A DNA stretch of 34,082 nt from a virus. The notes beneath the pieces were generated by a model. The model ran no database searches. It saw nothing but the letters and a program-made list of their open reading frames with translations, and was not told where the DNA came from. Positions 16,025 through 22,532 of this stretch are shown here, piece after piece (position 1 is the stretch's first letter; the number at the start of each line of letters is the position of its first letter). The stretch spans positions 1 to 34,082 of the IMG/VR virus record IMGVR_UViG_3300004151_000024; one strand, written 5' to 3'. The translations under genes and the position numbers were made by a program.

Positions 16025-16699
16025 TCAAGAGCACGCGCGAACGTCAAGCCCCTTTTTTTCCCATGGCGCAATCGGAAGGGTTGGCTGCACCACAATATGG
16101 TCACGCAGCTTGCCGGGGTGTGCCATGAAATGGCGGGCAACCTCATAAATACCTGTCACCCACATCAACCATTCTGCGCGGCATTGCTGCACATAGGACA
16201 GACCAGGCCCCACCCGCCTAACCATGCACCCCACCCGCTGGCCCCGTTCATCCTTCACCATGCGGTAACGCCCCCGCTTCGGGTGCCCGCCCTCATATGC
16301 AGGCTCACCCAACCAATCCGGCTCAAACCATTGAGCCGCCCCAGGGTGCCAATCGGGACACTCCCCCGCCCGCGCGTAGCGGATCAGCAACGCCTGGATA
16401 GGCACATCCAGCCGGGAGACGAATTCATGCGCCACCTCTGCGTCAGGGTGCAGCCGCCCGCCGGTCGCCATACCGAAGCTATCCACCGCGACACCCAAAG
16501 TCGCAGCATCGCGCAGGCGGTCGCACAGCACCCCCGTTGCCGCCCTCCCCACCCTCACCGCCCCATCCGCCTGCGCCTCCAGGGCCTGCAACCCTGAGGA
16601 AAAAGCATAGTCCGCGCACTCCACCGTATAGACCCATCCCAAAAATGCCTCGACCGTCACGCGCCGCAGCACGGGGGCCGCCCTCGCCACCGCCATCAT
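16025..16699 (-). CDS. Hypothetical protein in antiterminator (Q-like) position
   Basis: A 224-residue protein starting at ATG 16699 with an AAGGA site 7 bp upstream. It has a helical N-terminus, Gly-rich and charged middle sections, and conserved-looking 'ARAGECPDWHPGAAQW' and 'RYRMVKDERGQRVG'. I do not recognise its family. It is the last gene before two strong terminators, beyond which lie small genes and then the packaging operon. This is the arrangement in which lambda-like phages place antiterminator Q or a late activator. That role is inference from position only. Confidence 0.55.
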   Translation of the reverse strand: MMAVARAAPVLRRVTVEAFLGWVYTVECADYAFSSGLQALEAQADGAVRVGRAATGVLCDRLRDAATLGVAVDSFGMATGGRLHPDAEVAHEFVSRLDVPIQALLIRYARAGECPDWHPGAAQWFEPDWLGEPAYEGGHPKRGRYRMVKDERGQRVGCMVRRVGPGLSYVQQCRAEWLMWVTGIYEVARHFMAHPGKLRDHIVVQPTLPIAPWEKKGLDVRACS

Positions 16700-16781
16700 T
16701 TTTTATCCTTCCGCCTTCACTAATCCGGCATAACGCACGGCTTTTATTGCCGAAAATTAAAACTTGAGTATGTGAATGACT
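16700..16781. promoter_or_regulatory. AT-rich spacer with operator-like half-sites
   Basis: An AT-rich stretch, unlike most of the window, between two minus-strand genes. A GGCATA half-site lies at 16727-16732. Two more TATGCC half-sites 19 bp apart (16809 and 16828) lie within the 3' end of the upstream gene. The same half-site occurs in the repressor operator region at 17.8 kb. No clear -35/-10 pair was found. Confidence 0.3.
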
Positions 16782-17159
16782 TCATAACAAGAGACGCTGA
16801 TCTTGTGCTATGCCAACAACACCAGCATATGCCTCTTGTTTGTTAAGCGTTTTACTTTTCCCTAAATCACTTGTCTTTGGCGATACCAATTGCGAGCCGA
16901 CACCAGCCCCGCAAGCAGGACGCGGCCCCACTACTAGCGGCGGTTGGTGTGGGACGACATAGCCGGTCGGCTCCACCCGCCCCGGAGTGGGTGCATTTAT
17001 TTCCGCCGCCGCCCGCCATTGGTCCTTATGGGCGACGCACCACCAACGCCCCACCTCTCCCCGTGCCAGCCGGGGACCATAGCCGTACGTCGCATATGCC
17101 GCGCAGACCTCACAGCGATATACATACGGGAGCAAGCCCTTAGCGGCCCGCCCGATCAT
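16782..17159 (-). CDS. Cysteine-containing small phage protein
   Basis: A 125-residue protein whose ATG overlaps the stop of the upstream gene (ATGA at 17159-17156). The first half has 'YRCEVCAAYATYGYG' and 'RWWCVAHKDQW', a CxxC...CxxH arrangement that could bind zinc, as in small phage proteins near replication genes. The C-terminal third is AT-richer in DNA and Ser/Lys/Gln-rich in protein, unlike the rest, and may be a later addition or carry regulatory DNA. No function is assigned. Confidence 0.6.
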   Translation of the reverse strand: MIGRAAKGLLPYVYRCEVCAAYATYGYGPRLARGEVGRWWCVAHKDQWRAAAEINAPTPGRVEPTGYVVPHQPPLVVGPRPACGAGVGSQLVSPKTSDLGKSKTLNKQEAYAGVVGIAQDQRLLL

Positions 17160-17707
17160 GGCGCACCTACCACGGCGAACGGCGCAACTACTGTCGCCAC
17201 ACCATACCGCCCCCACACCGCCGCCACATGGTCCGCCATCGCCAGACCCGCCCGCCGACCGAAGGCCGGGTTATCAATCACCCGCCCCCGCCGCCGCAGC
17301 CGCGCCCGCGTATCAACGCCAGCATGCGGCCACAGCCGCACCGACCGCACCCCAGGGGGCAAAATGAGCCGGGGCAAATCATCGCTACGCAGGCACAACC
17401 CCACCGGCACCCCAGCCGGAACCTCTGCCATCACGCGCAAAGCGGTCGCAAACCCCACCACCAGCGCCATTTCTTCCGCCACGCGCCCCACCAACGCATA
17501 AGCCCCGAGGGGCAGCCGCCCCACCGGCTCCGCCCGCAACTCAGGCAGCCGGATTACCGCGCCGCCCACCACCTCCCCAGCCACCTGCATCGGCAACAAC
17601 CAGCCGCCCCCGATTCTCTCCCGTACCACACCAGACAGGCCGTAAATTTGCTCTGGCGGCACCCCATCCGCCGCTCGCTCCCATTGAGCGAAAAACTCCA
17701 CCGACAC
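17156..17707 (-). CDS. Toprim-like protein, probably degenerate (primase related)
   Basis: A 183-residue protein, first gene leftward from the repressor operators; GTG at 17707 after AGGGGGC. Residues about 35-100 follow the pattern of the Toprim segment in phage and plasmid primases: 'GGWLLPMQVAGEVVGGA', then 'GAYALVGR', then 'MALVVGFATALRV', which corresponds to the usual 'EGYATA' but lacks the catalytic Glu. Asp-rich 'LRSDDLP' and 'LWPHAGVD' follow. The loss of the Glu suggests it may not prime DNA. An alternative is an unrelated regulatory protein with chance similarity. Confidence 0.45.
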   Translation of the reverse strand: MSVEFFAQWERAADGVPPEQIYGLSGVVRERIGGGWLLPMQVAGEVVGGAVIRLPELRAEPVGRLPLGAYALVGRVAEEMALVVGFATALRVMAEVPAGVPVGLCLRSDDLPRLILPPGVRSVRLWPHAGVDTRARLRRRGRVIDNPAFGRRAGLAMADHVAAVWGRYGVATVVAPFAVVGAP

Positions 17708-17809
17708 GCGCGCCCCCTATATTTTGAGTGTGACGAAATTTCGACCACAGAATACGGGGCATCCGGCCCAGTCGCCAGCTTGATTTTTTCGCCATACTAA
17801 ACTTTTGCA

Positions 17810-17840
17810 CAATATGCCTTTGCACTTGCGAGGCATATTG
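17810..17840. promoter_or_regulatory. Operator dyad between repressor and leftward genes
   Basis: A perfect 10-bp inverted repeat, CAATATGCCT and AGGCATATTG, separated by 11 bp, in the AT-rich divergent region. TGCAC is repeated within and beside it. It is the likely binding site for the adjacent repressor and sits between the two divergent transcription units. Confidence 0.65.
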
Positions 17841-17870
17841 CACAGTCTCATTTTCGCAAGACAAAATTCC

Positions 17871-17887
17871 ATGCCGTTACAAGGCAT
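17871..17887. promoter_or_regulatory. Second operator-like dyad before the repressor
   Basis: ATGCC-N7-GGCAT shares its half-site with the dyad at 17810-17840 and lies just before the repressor ribosome site (GAGGG at 17891-17895). Placement suggests repressor autoregulation. Confidence 0.5.
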
Positions 17888-17899
17888 AGCGAGGGCAAA

Positions 17900-18580
17900 T
17901 TGAACCAGAATTCCAGCACCACAAACCCGCCCCCAACCTCTACAGTCGGGGCTGGATTTTGGCTGACTGACGGCTCTTACGTGACGCTCCGAGAATTTGT
18001 GCGCCGCCGCTTGGCAGAAGCCGGCCACGATCAGAATTGGCTTGCCGCACAGATGGGTGTTTCTTCCGGGACGCTATCGACAATCCTAAACGCCGGCAGA
18101 GAAGCCAAAATTAGCCAGCTTGACACCATGGCGTCAGCGCTTGGCGTCAACATCGTCATCCTGCTACGCCTCTGCGGCTACGGCTCCGCCACCACCAAAG
18201 CCAGCACAGCCCCGACAGGGGAAATTATCGGAGATGGCGCAGTACGGTTCTATGACGACGCCGAACGGATCAGCGCCCCAAGGGTGCAAGGCCCCGTTGA
18301 CTTACTGGACGGCTGCGGCTTCGTGGTACGGACAAACTCCACAGGCCCCCGCTACTTGCCGGGGGAAGTGGTATGGACCGAAACGCCACTGACCACCCAC
18401 CCAGACCAGCTATTAGCTCGCCCCTGCATCATCACCCTTTGCGATGGGCAACATGTGTTGCGCACCCCGCTCCTATCAGCAATGCCCAACCGCTACACCC
18501 TACTAGCGCCCCACGGTGCCCTGACCACCGACGTAGAGGTATTAAGCGGGGCCGCTATTGTCCGCATCACCGCAGCGTGA
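17900..18580 (+). CDS. Prophage repressor, HTH plus S24-like C-terminal domain
   Basis: A 226-residue CI/LexA-like repressor. An HTH spans residues about 46-70 (NWLAAQMGVSSGTLSTILNA), followed by a helical extension. The C-terminal half has the S24 peptidase outline: S147 in 'NSTGPRYLPGEVV' matches the catalytic Ser of the usual GDSM.P motif, but the position of the catalytic Lys, in 'DGQHVLRT', holds Leu (L187). No Ala-Gly cleavage site is evident. It may therefore resist RecA-stimulated self-cleavage. The start is taken as TTG 17900, because GAGGG lies at the right distance and no ATG or GTG is available before the HTH. It is divergent from the leftward genes with operators between. Confidence 0.8.
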   Translation: MNQNSSTTNPPPTSTVGAGFWLTDGSYVTLREFVRRRLAEAGHDQNWLAAQMGVSSGTLSTILNAGREAKISQLDTMASALGVNIVILLRLCGYGSATTKASTAPTGEIIGDGAVRFYDDAERISAPRVQGPVDLLDGCGFVVRTNSTGPRYLPGEVVWTETPLTTHPDQLLARPCIITLCDGQHVLRTPLLSAMPNRYTLLAPHGALTTDVEVLSGAAIVRITAA

Positions 18581-18651
18581 CTATTTTGACACACACGCGC
18601 CGCGCCATGAACCGCCACAGTTTCGCGGCACAGCATCGCCACACCCTCCAA

Positions 18652-18672
18652 GGATTTCGCCCAACGAAATCC
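18652..18672. other. Hairpin between repressor and parA
   Basis: A perfect 8-bp stem, GGATTTCG/CGAAATCC, with a 5-nt loop. It has no T-run, so it is at best a weak terminator for the repressor transcript. It ends just before the CATG array. Confidence 0.35.
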
Positions 18673-18677
18673 GCCGT

Positions 18678-18733
18678 CATGGCAGCATGACACCATGGCG
18701 TCATGACAGCATGTTGTCATGACGCCATGACGG
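18678..18733. repeat. CATG 8-bp phased array A (parA operator / candidate centromere)
   Basis: Seven consecutive 8-bp units, each beginning CATG: CATGGCAG, CATGACAC, CATGGCGT, CATGACAG, CATGTTGT, CATGACGC, CATGACGG. Units 3-6 also form a perfect 12-bp inverted repeat with 6-bp centre. The last units cover the -35 element and spacer of the parA promoter, so a bound protein would repress it. Tandem 8-bp sites are typical of ribbon-helix-helix proteins (MetJ boxes are 8 bp, omega sites 7 bp). Confidence 0.85.
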
Positions 18734-18742
18734 CAGTATAGT
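18714..18742 (+). promoter_or_regulatory. parA promoter
   Basis: TTGTCA (18714-18719), 17-bp spacer, TATAGT (18737-18742): 5/6 matches to both sigma-70 hexamers. The predicted transcript starts near 18749, about 20 bp before the parA ATG. It is overlapped by CATG array A. Confidence 0.8.
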
Positions 18743-18769
18743 GCAGCCACCACCACCAAGGGCCGCACC

Positions 18770-19396
18770 ATGAAAACACTCGCCCTCATCTGCCAAAAGG
18801 GCGGCACGGGAAAAACAACCCTGGCCATCCATTTATCAGTCGCCGCAACAGTTGATAAACGCTTTACCGTGCTATGGGATGCAGACCCGCAAGGGTCCGC
18901 CCTGCACTGGCGAGCCGCCCGCCAAGCAGACGCCCCGCCGCCGGTACTACCGGGGCCACCCACCACAGCCGATATCGCCACCACCGCGCAAAAGGGTGCG
19001 AAGCTCTGCATCATCGACAGCCCACCCGCCGCCGATTTCAGAGCGTCCGGCATCATCACCGCCGCAGACTTCGCGCTGATCCCGGTACGCCCGAGCCCGC
19101 TTGACGTGACAGCCGCCGCCTCCACCGCCAAAATCGTGGCAGCCACCGGCAAACGTGCCGCTTTTGTGCTGACAGCCTGCCCCACTCATTCAGGGGGCAA
19201 TGCGCTGGCACTCGATGCAGCGGCCACCTTGACCGCCTACGGCCTGCCTGTCTGCCCTGTCCGCATCTACCAGCGGCAAGCATACGTCTCCGCCCTCACT
19301 GGCGGGCTAGCCGTATCCGAGATTGACCAAAACTCACTCGCCACCGCCGAAATCAAAGCACTGTGGAAGTGGATCAAGAAGGAAATCCAGGCATGA
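18770..19396 (+). CDS. parA: ParA partition ATPase (type Ib, ParF-like)
   Basis: A 208-residue deviant-Walker ATPase that segregates low-copy plasmids on the nucleoid. The Walker A motif is 'KGGTGKTTL' (residues 10-18), 'LWDADPQGSALHW' is at 35-47 (motif A'), and 'KLCIIDSPP' near 78-86 is Walker B. It has no N-terminal HTH and its short length matches ParF/type Ib ATPases rather than P1 ParA. The promoter lies inside CATG array A. The stop overlaps the next start (ATGA), forming a two-gene par operon with a small RHH protein, the normal type Ib organisation. Its presence implies that the prophage replicates as a plasmid. Confidence 0.9.
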   Translation: MKTLALICQKGGTGKTTLAIHLSVAATVDKRFTVLWDADPQGSALHWRAARQADAPPPVLPGPPTTADIATTAQKGAKLCIIDSPPAADFRASGIITAADFALIPVRPSPLDVTAAASTAKIVAATGKRAAFVLTACPTHSGGNALALDAAATLTAYGLPVCPVRIYQRQAYVSALTGGLAVSEIDQNSLATAEIKALWKWIKKEIQA

Positions 19397-19632
19397 GCCG
19401 TAAACCCAGCATGGCCGATTTTGCCCGCCCCACCGCCCACACTCCACCCCCCACCCCAACACCCAGCCCGTCAAAAGACCGTAAAAATGTTGCCTTCCGG
19501 GTGACAGAGCCCCAACGACTGGCCCTAATTATGGCCGCCTCACACATGGGCCTGCCCAGCATTCAGGCCCTGCTGGAACGAGGGGTTGCGGCCCTTTTTG
19601 AACAACACGGACTGAAATACCCAACCGAATAA
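19393..19632 (+). CDS. ParG/omega-like ribbon-helix-helix partner of ParA
   Basis: A 79-residue protein coupled to parA by a 4-bp overlap. Residues 1-30 are a Pro/Thr/Ser-rich, probably flexible tail, like the mobile N-terminus of ParG. Residues about 31-38 (KNVAFRVT) would be the DNA-contacting beta strand, followed by two helices (about 39-51 and 55-70, ending 'ALLERGVAALF'), the RHH fold. In type Ib systems this protein binds the centromere and represses its own promoter. The CATG arrays at A and elsewhere in the module are the obvious candidate sites. Family call is from pattern and context. Confidence 0.72.
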   Translation: MSRKPSMADFARPTAHTPPPTPTPSPSKDRKNVAFRVTEPQRLALIMAASHMGLPSIQALLERGVAALFEQHGLKYPTE

Positions 19633-19655
19633 CCATGTTCCGCCGTAGCGCCGCA

Positions 19656-20363
19656 TCATCGCGGCGCTACCACAACGGACAGACCGCGCAAACCGGGCCA
19701 GACCAGCGCCGCCGCACGGCGCAACTCTATCCCCGCCGTGCCGTCAAGATAATCACGCACCATACGAGACGGGGCCGATAGGCACACGCGCCCCCCTTCT
19801 GCACTGAGAAGACCGAGAGCCGAGAGCCACCGGGCAACCCAGGCGCGCCCCTTCATCCGCTCCAATGCTGCTCGTAGCGCCCCGAGCGCCCCACACTCCT
19901 TTTCCTGCCCAGCAATCCCTTGCGCGGGCGTGCCCGCGCTATGGTTCTTAGGGTTATTAAAGGGTTTGGACGAACGCGGTTCGTATTGGGCGGAACAATG
20001 TTCGTCATCACCATGCGCTTCGTTCGTATCCGCCGGGCGTTCAGAACGAACGTCGTTCGTATTGACGCCAGCCAGGATATAGCCATTCGACCCGCGCCGC
20101 CCGCGTGCGGACATAACCACAACCGCCCCAGCCGCTGCCAACGCGGCCAGACCCTTCTGCACCCCGCGCACCGTCAAGCCGATGCGCACCGCCAGCGTTG
20201 CCGCCGCCGGGTTGCACTGCCCGGTTTTTTCATTGTGGAAACTGACGAGCCCCCATGCGCAGAGCTTTGCACCCGGCGATAGGTCAGCACGGGCCATTTG
20301 CGCCGAAAGCCATTGATCCTTAGCAAAACGCGGCATCGGCTGGAAAGCGAGAACAGCACCCAT
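19656..20363 (-). CDS. Replication initiation protein (HTH plus DnaA-like C-terminal region)
   Basis: A 235-residue protein convergent with the par operon (stop 24 bp apart). Residues about 25-95 form a winged helix: 'LSPGAKLCAWGLVSFHNE', 'CNPAAATLAVRIGLTVRGVQ', 'GLAALAAAGAVVV', as in phage and plasmid replication proteins. A charged linker follows, then 'WLSALGLLSAEGGRVCLSAP' and 'MVRDYLDGTAGIELRRA', which resembles the region of Rep and DnaA-associated proteins that recruits host replication factors. ATG 20363 has a GAGGGGG site. It is the only replication initiator candidate in the window. A ~430-nt leader with an antisense RNA is predicted. Confidence 0.68.
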   Translation of the reverse strand: MGAVLAFQPMPRFAKDQWLSAQMARADLSPGAKLCAWGLVSFHNEKTGQCNPAAATLAVRIGLTVRGVQKGLAALAAAGAVVVMSARGRRGSNGYILAGVNTNDVRSERPADTNEAHGDDEHCSAQYEPRSSKPFNNPKNHSAGTPAQGIAGQEKECGALGALRAALERMKGRAWVARWLSALGLLSAEGGRVCLSAPSRMVRDYLDGTAGIELRRAAALVWPGLRGLSVVVAPR

Positions 20364-20405
20364 CAAAACCCCCTCTTGGTTAGGTCAGACGGATGGCGCA
20401 GAAAG

Positions 20406-20465
20406 CCTTGCCGCACAGGGGACGGAATGCTATATTCCGGCCTGTAACGGTCGTGTGCGGCAAGG
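20406..20465. repeat. 12-bp perfect inverted repeat around the antisense promoter
   Basis: CCTTGCCGCACA (20406-20417) and TGTGCGGCAAGG (20454-20465), with a second small dyad (CGGAAT/ATTCCG) between. The left arm contains the -35 box of the plus-strand promoter and the right arm lies in its transcript. In the minus-strand rep leader both arms are present and would form a long hairpin. Confidence 0.75.
20408..20436 (+). promoter_or_regulatory. Promoter for a small plus-strand RNA
   Basis: TTGCCG (20408-20413), 17-bp spacer, TATATT (20431-20436). The -10 matches 5/6 and the -35 matches 4/6. Predicted start near 20444. Confidence 0.68.
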
Positions 20466-20526
20466 TCTCTCTACACCTCCCATCGACCGAAGGCCCTCCC
20501 GCTCCAACGGGGGGGCCTTCGTTTTT
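20444..20526 (+). ncRNA. Candidate antisense/small RNA opposite the rep leader
   Basis: About 83 nt from a good sigma-70 promoter to a strong intrinsic terminator. It has no convincing coding capacity. It lies on the strand opposite the rep transcript, about 80-160 bp before the rep start, so it would pair fully with the rep leader if rep starts upstream, as predicted at about 20795. This is the layout of counter-transcribed RNAs that set plasmid copy number. An unpaired CACCTCCC section between the two stems also looks like an anti-Shine-Dalgarno sequence, so action in trans is possible. Confidence 0.58.
20488..20526 (+). terminator. Strong intrinsic terminator of the small RNA
   Basis: A 13-14 bp stem (20488-20501 / 20508-20521) with one C-rich/G-rich core and a short loop, followed by TTTTT (20522-20526) on the plus strand. 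Confidence 0.88.
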
Positions 20527-20747
20527 CTGCACCATCGGTAAATCGAAACAGGCCCCGCGCGCAAGCAGTTTCGCCGCGCGCCGTTTCTGCCCGACAAAAA
20601 CGCAAGCATTTCCGCGCCCCTGCATGATCCTCAACAGGATGTAGCAAGGGGCGCAGCAACCCACAAAACCTATGCGTATCGAGTCGCAAAGCCAAAACGG
20701 CCCGCGACGAGGGACGACTCAGCCCGATTTAGTCGGGCTAAAAATGT
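20527..20747. other. Non-coding rep leader region with dyads
   Basis: About 220 bp without a convincing gene. It holds a GAGTCG/CGACTC dyad (20681-20686 / 20715-20720) and a 7-bp hairpin, AGCCCGA/TCGGGCT (20721-20727 / 20733-20739). On the predicted minus-strand rep transcript these would be leader structures. An origin of replication could lie here, but no iteron set other than the CATG units was seen. Confidence 0.4.
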
Positions 20748-20835
20748 CTTGCTGTCATGGCGTCATGCTGTCATGCTGCCTAAGCATCAAGACGCTATGA
20801 CAGCATAGCGCCTTGACAGCAAGACAGCAAAAAGC
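20748..20835. repeat. CATG 8-bp phased array B1 (partly degenerate)
   Basis: Eleven 8-bp units in phase, the middle ones degenerate: CTTGCTGT, CATGGCGT, CATGCTGT, CATGCTGC, CTAAGCAT, CAAGACGC, TATGACAG, CATAGCGC, CTTGACAG, CAAGACAG, CAAAAAGC. It includes the palindrome GCTATGACAGCATAGC. A minus-strand promoter for rep can be read within it. Confidence 0.72.
20802..20830 (-). promoter_or_regulatory. Possible rep promoter inside array B1
   Basis: On the minus strand: TTGCTG (20830-20825), 17-bp spacer, TATGCT (20807-20802), 4/6 matches at the -10. It would give a leader of about 430 nt for rep. Like the parA promoter it is covered by CATG-type units. Confidence 0.45.
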
Positions 20836-20909
20836 AAGAGCGCAACGATGCTGCAACACCCGCAACAAAGCCACGCGCTGGCGACCTATTGGCACCTTTG
20901 CCGCGCCGC

Positions 20910-20933
20910 CATGACAGCATGACGGCATGACAG
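20910..20933. repeat. CATG 8-bp phased array B2
   Basis: Three exact units (CATGACAG, CATGACGG, CATGACAG) immediately before the methyltransferase ribosome site. The start codon region, CATGACCA at 20948, has the same beginning. Confidence 0.75.
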
Positions 20934-20948
20934 CAGAAAGACGACAGC

Positions 20949-22049
20949 ATGACCAAAAAGACGATTGACCTATTTTGCGGGGCTGGCGGCATGTCCGCCG
21001 GCTTTGAAGCCGCCGGTTTCCGCTCCGCCGCAGCGGTGGACAATTTTGACGCTGCCACCAAGACATACGCGCACGCCCACCCACACAGCGCCGTCATCAA
21101 CGCCAGCATAGAGAGCATTGATGCCGAAACGCTGGCCGCAGCGGCTGGCGTAGCACGCGGGGAACTGGCGGTCCTGACCGGCGGACCACCGTGTCAAGCC
21201 TATTCCGTCTATAACCACCAGCGGGGCACGCACGACGCCCGCGCCGGCCTGTTCCGCGAATATCTGCGGATCGTGGACGGGCTCCGCCCCGAATGGATCG
21301 TGATGGAAAACGTCACAGGTATCCATTCCATCAACGGCGGGAGCGTGGTGCGCGACATTTACAGCGCCCTCGCAGAGCTTGGCTATGCCGTCGAACACCA
21401 GACCCTAAAGGCCGAAGATTTTGGCGTCGCGCAAGAGCGTCGCCGCGTCGTGTTCGTCGGCACCCGCACCGGCAGCGCCATCCGCTTCCCCAGCCCCACG
21501 CACGGGACAGGCAGCGGGTTGCAGCCTTATACGACCGTGCGGGATGCGATAAGCGACCTACCCGCCATCCGCAACGGCGGCACCGGGACAGAATACGCAG
21601 CCCCGCCCCGTAGCGCCTTCCAGCGCTACGCCCGCGCCGCCGCGCCGGCACTGACCAGCCATAAGGCCCCCCGGCTGGGCGAGATAAACCTACGCCGGAT
21701 GCAGCACATCCCCCAAGGGGGCAGCTGGCGGGATATCCCCCACGACCTGCTGCCCGAAGGCATGCAGCGCGCCAAAAGGTCAGACCACACCAAGCGATAC
21801 GGACGGCTCCACCCGGAAGGGCTATCCAGCACGATCCTAACCAAATGCGACCCGCATTGGAGCGCCTGCATACACCCATGGGAAGACCGGTCCTTGACCG
21901 TGCGCGAAGCCGCCCGGCTACAGTCGTTCCCGGATCACTTCACATTCCACGGCTCTACCACCGAGCAATACACCCAAGTTGGCAACGCCGTTCCGCCGCT
22001 TTTGGCCCGCGCCGTGGCGTCATGCATTCATGACGGCATGACGGCATGA
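20949..22049 (+). CDS. C5-cytosine DNA methyltransferase (orphan)
   Basis: A 366-residue enzyme that transfers a methyl group to C5 of cytosine. Motif I 'IDLFCGAGGMSAGF' is at residues 6-19, motif IV with catalytic Cys 'GGPPCQAYS' has C82, motif VI 'MENVTG' is at 119-124, motif VIII 'QERRRVVFVG' at 162-171, and motifs IX-X 'REAARLQSFPDHF' and 'YTQVGNAVPPLLARAVA' close the protein. No restriction endonuclease is adjacent, so it probably protects phage DNA from host restriction or has a regulatory role. Start ATG is preceded by AGAAAGACGA and array B2. The C-terminus runs into array C. Confidence 0.94.
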   Translation: MTKKTIDLFCGAGGMSAGFEAAGFRSAAAVDNFDAATKTYAHAHPHSAVINASIESIDAETLAAAAGVARGELAVLTGGPPCQAYSVYNHQRGTHDARAGLFREYLRIVDGLRPEWIVMENVTGIHSINGGSVVRDIYSALAELGYAVEHQTLKAEDFGVAQERRRVVFVGTRTGSAIRFPSPTHGTGSGLQPYTTVRDAISDLPAIRNGGTGTEYAAPPRSAFQRYARAAAPALTSHKAPRLGEINLRRMQHIPQGGSWRDIPHDLLPEGMQRAKRSDHTKRYGRLHPEGLSSTILTKCDPHWSACIHPWEDRSLTVREAARLQSFPDHFTFHGSTTEQYTQVGNAVPPLLARAVASCIHDGMTA

Positions 22050-22084
22050 CGGCATGACGGCATGACGGCATGACGGCATGACGC
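22021..22084. repeat. CATG 8-bp tandem array C
   Basis: Eight perfectly phased units: CATGCATT, then six identical CATGACGG, then CATGACGC. The first part codes for the last residues of the methyltransferase; the rest fills the gap before the next gene. It is the most regular array in the window. Confidence 0.92.
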
Positions 22085-22107
22085 TACGACAGCAAAGAGG
22101 CAACAGC

Positions 22108-22521
22108 ATGACCAGCATCACCGACATAGCCAAGGCGATACACGCCGGCACCGTCCGCCGTTCCAGCCCGGTCGGCTGGCACCCGATCCCGGAATGGGAT
22201 GCACTGCCCCCGGCTTCACAGGCAGAATTCCACCACATGGCCAGCGACGCCGCCCGCGCCCTGGCACTCTTGCCGGCAACAGAGCGATACGACACCAGCC
22301 GACAGGCAGACCGGCCGCCGCTGGTACTCAGCGCCAATGCCTATGAGGCAAGCCGCGACCTTAACGCCCACATGGATCTTCTGACCCTGCGCCACCGCCT
22401 GACAGGCGGGCAGCAGCTAGAGGCGCTTTTACTCACTCACGCCCTGTTTATGCGCGTTAACGCAAAGCCGGGCATGGCGGAAATCGCCGCCGGCCGCGAA
22501 GCGACCGCCAACAGACACTGA
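22108..22521 (+). CDS. Hypothetical phage protein downstream of the methyltransferase
   Basis: A 137-residue protein starting at ATG 22108 after AAGAGG. The N-terminal part 'IAKAIHAG...W' and 'FHHMASDAARALALL' follows a motif seen in short proteins of phage early regions (AxxIH, then FRxxAxAAIxAL). The C-terminal half is helical. No catalytic residues are apparent. Array C directly upstream suggests control by the CATG-binding factor. Confidence 0.65.
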   Translation: MTSITDIAKAIHAGTVRRSSPVGWHPIPEWDALPPASQAEFHHMASDAARALALLPATERYDTSRQADRPPLVLSANAYEASRDLNAHMDLLTLRHRLTGGQQLEALLLTHALFMRVNAKPGMAEIAAGREATANRH

Positions 22522-22532
22522 CCAGGCAGAGC

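Noticed and set aside
17541-17864. Minus-strand frame beginning in the operator region as a Cro-like protein
   Set aside because: No ribosome site, no HTH, and most of it overlaps the better supported gene at 17156-17707.
20393-20644. Plus-strand frame over the candidate small RNA as a protein gene
   Set aside because: It crosses a strong terminator at 20488-20526 and has no convincing start site; an RNA gene explains the region better.
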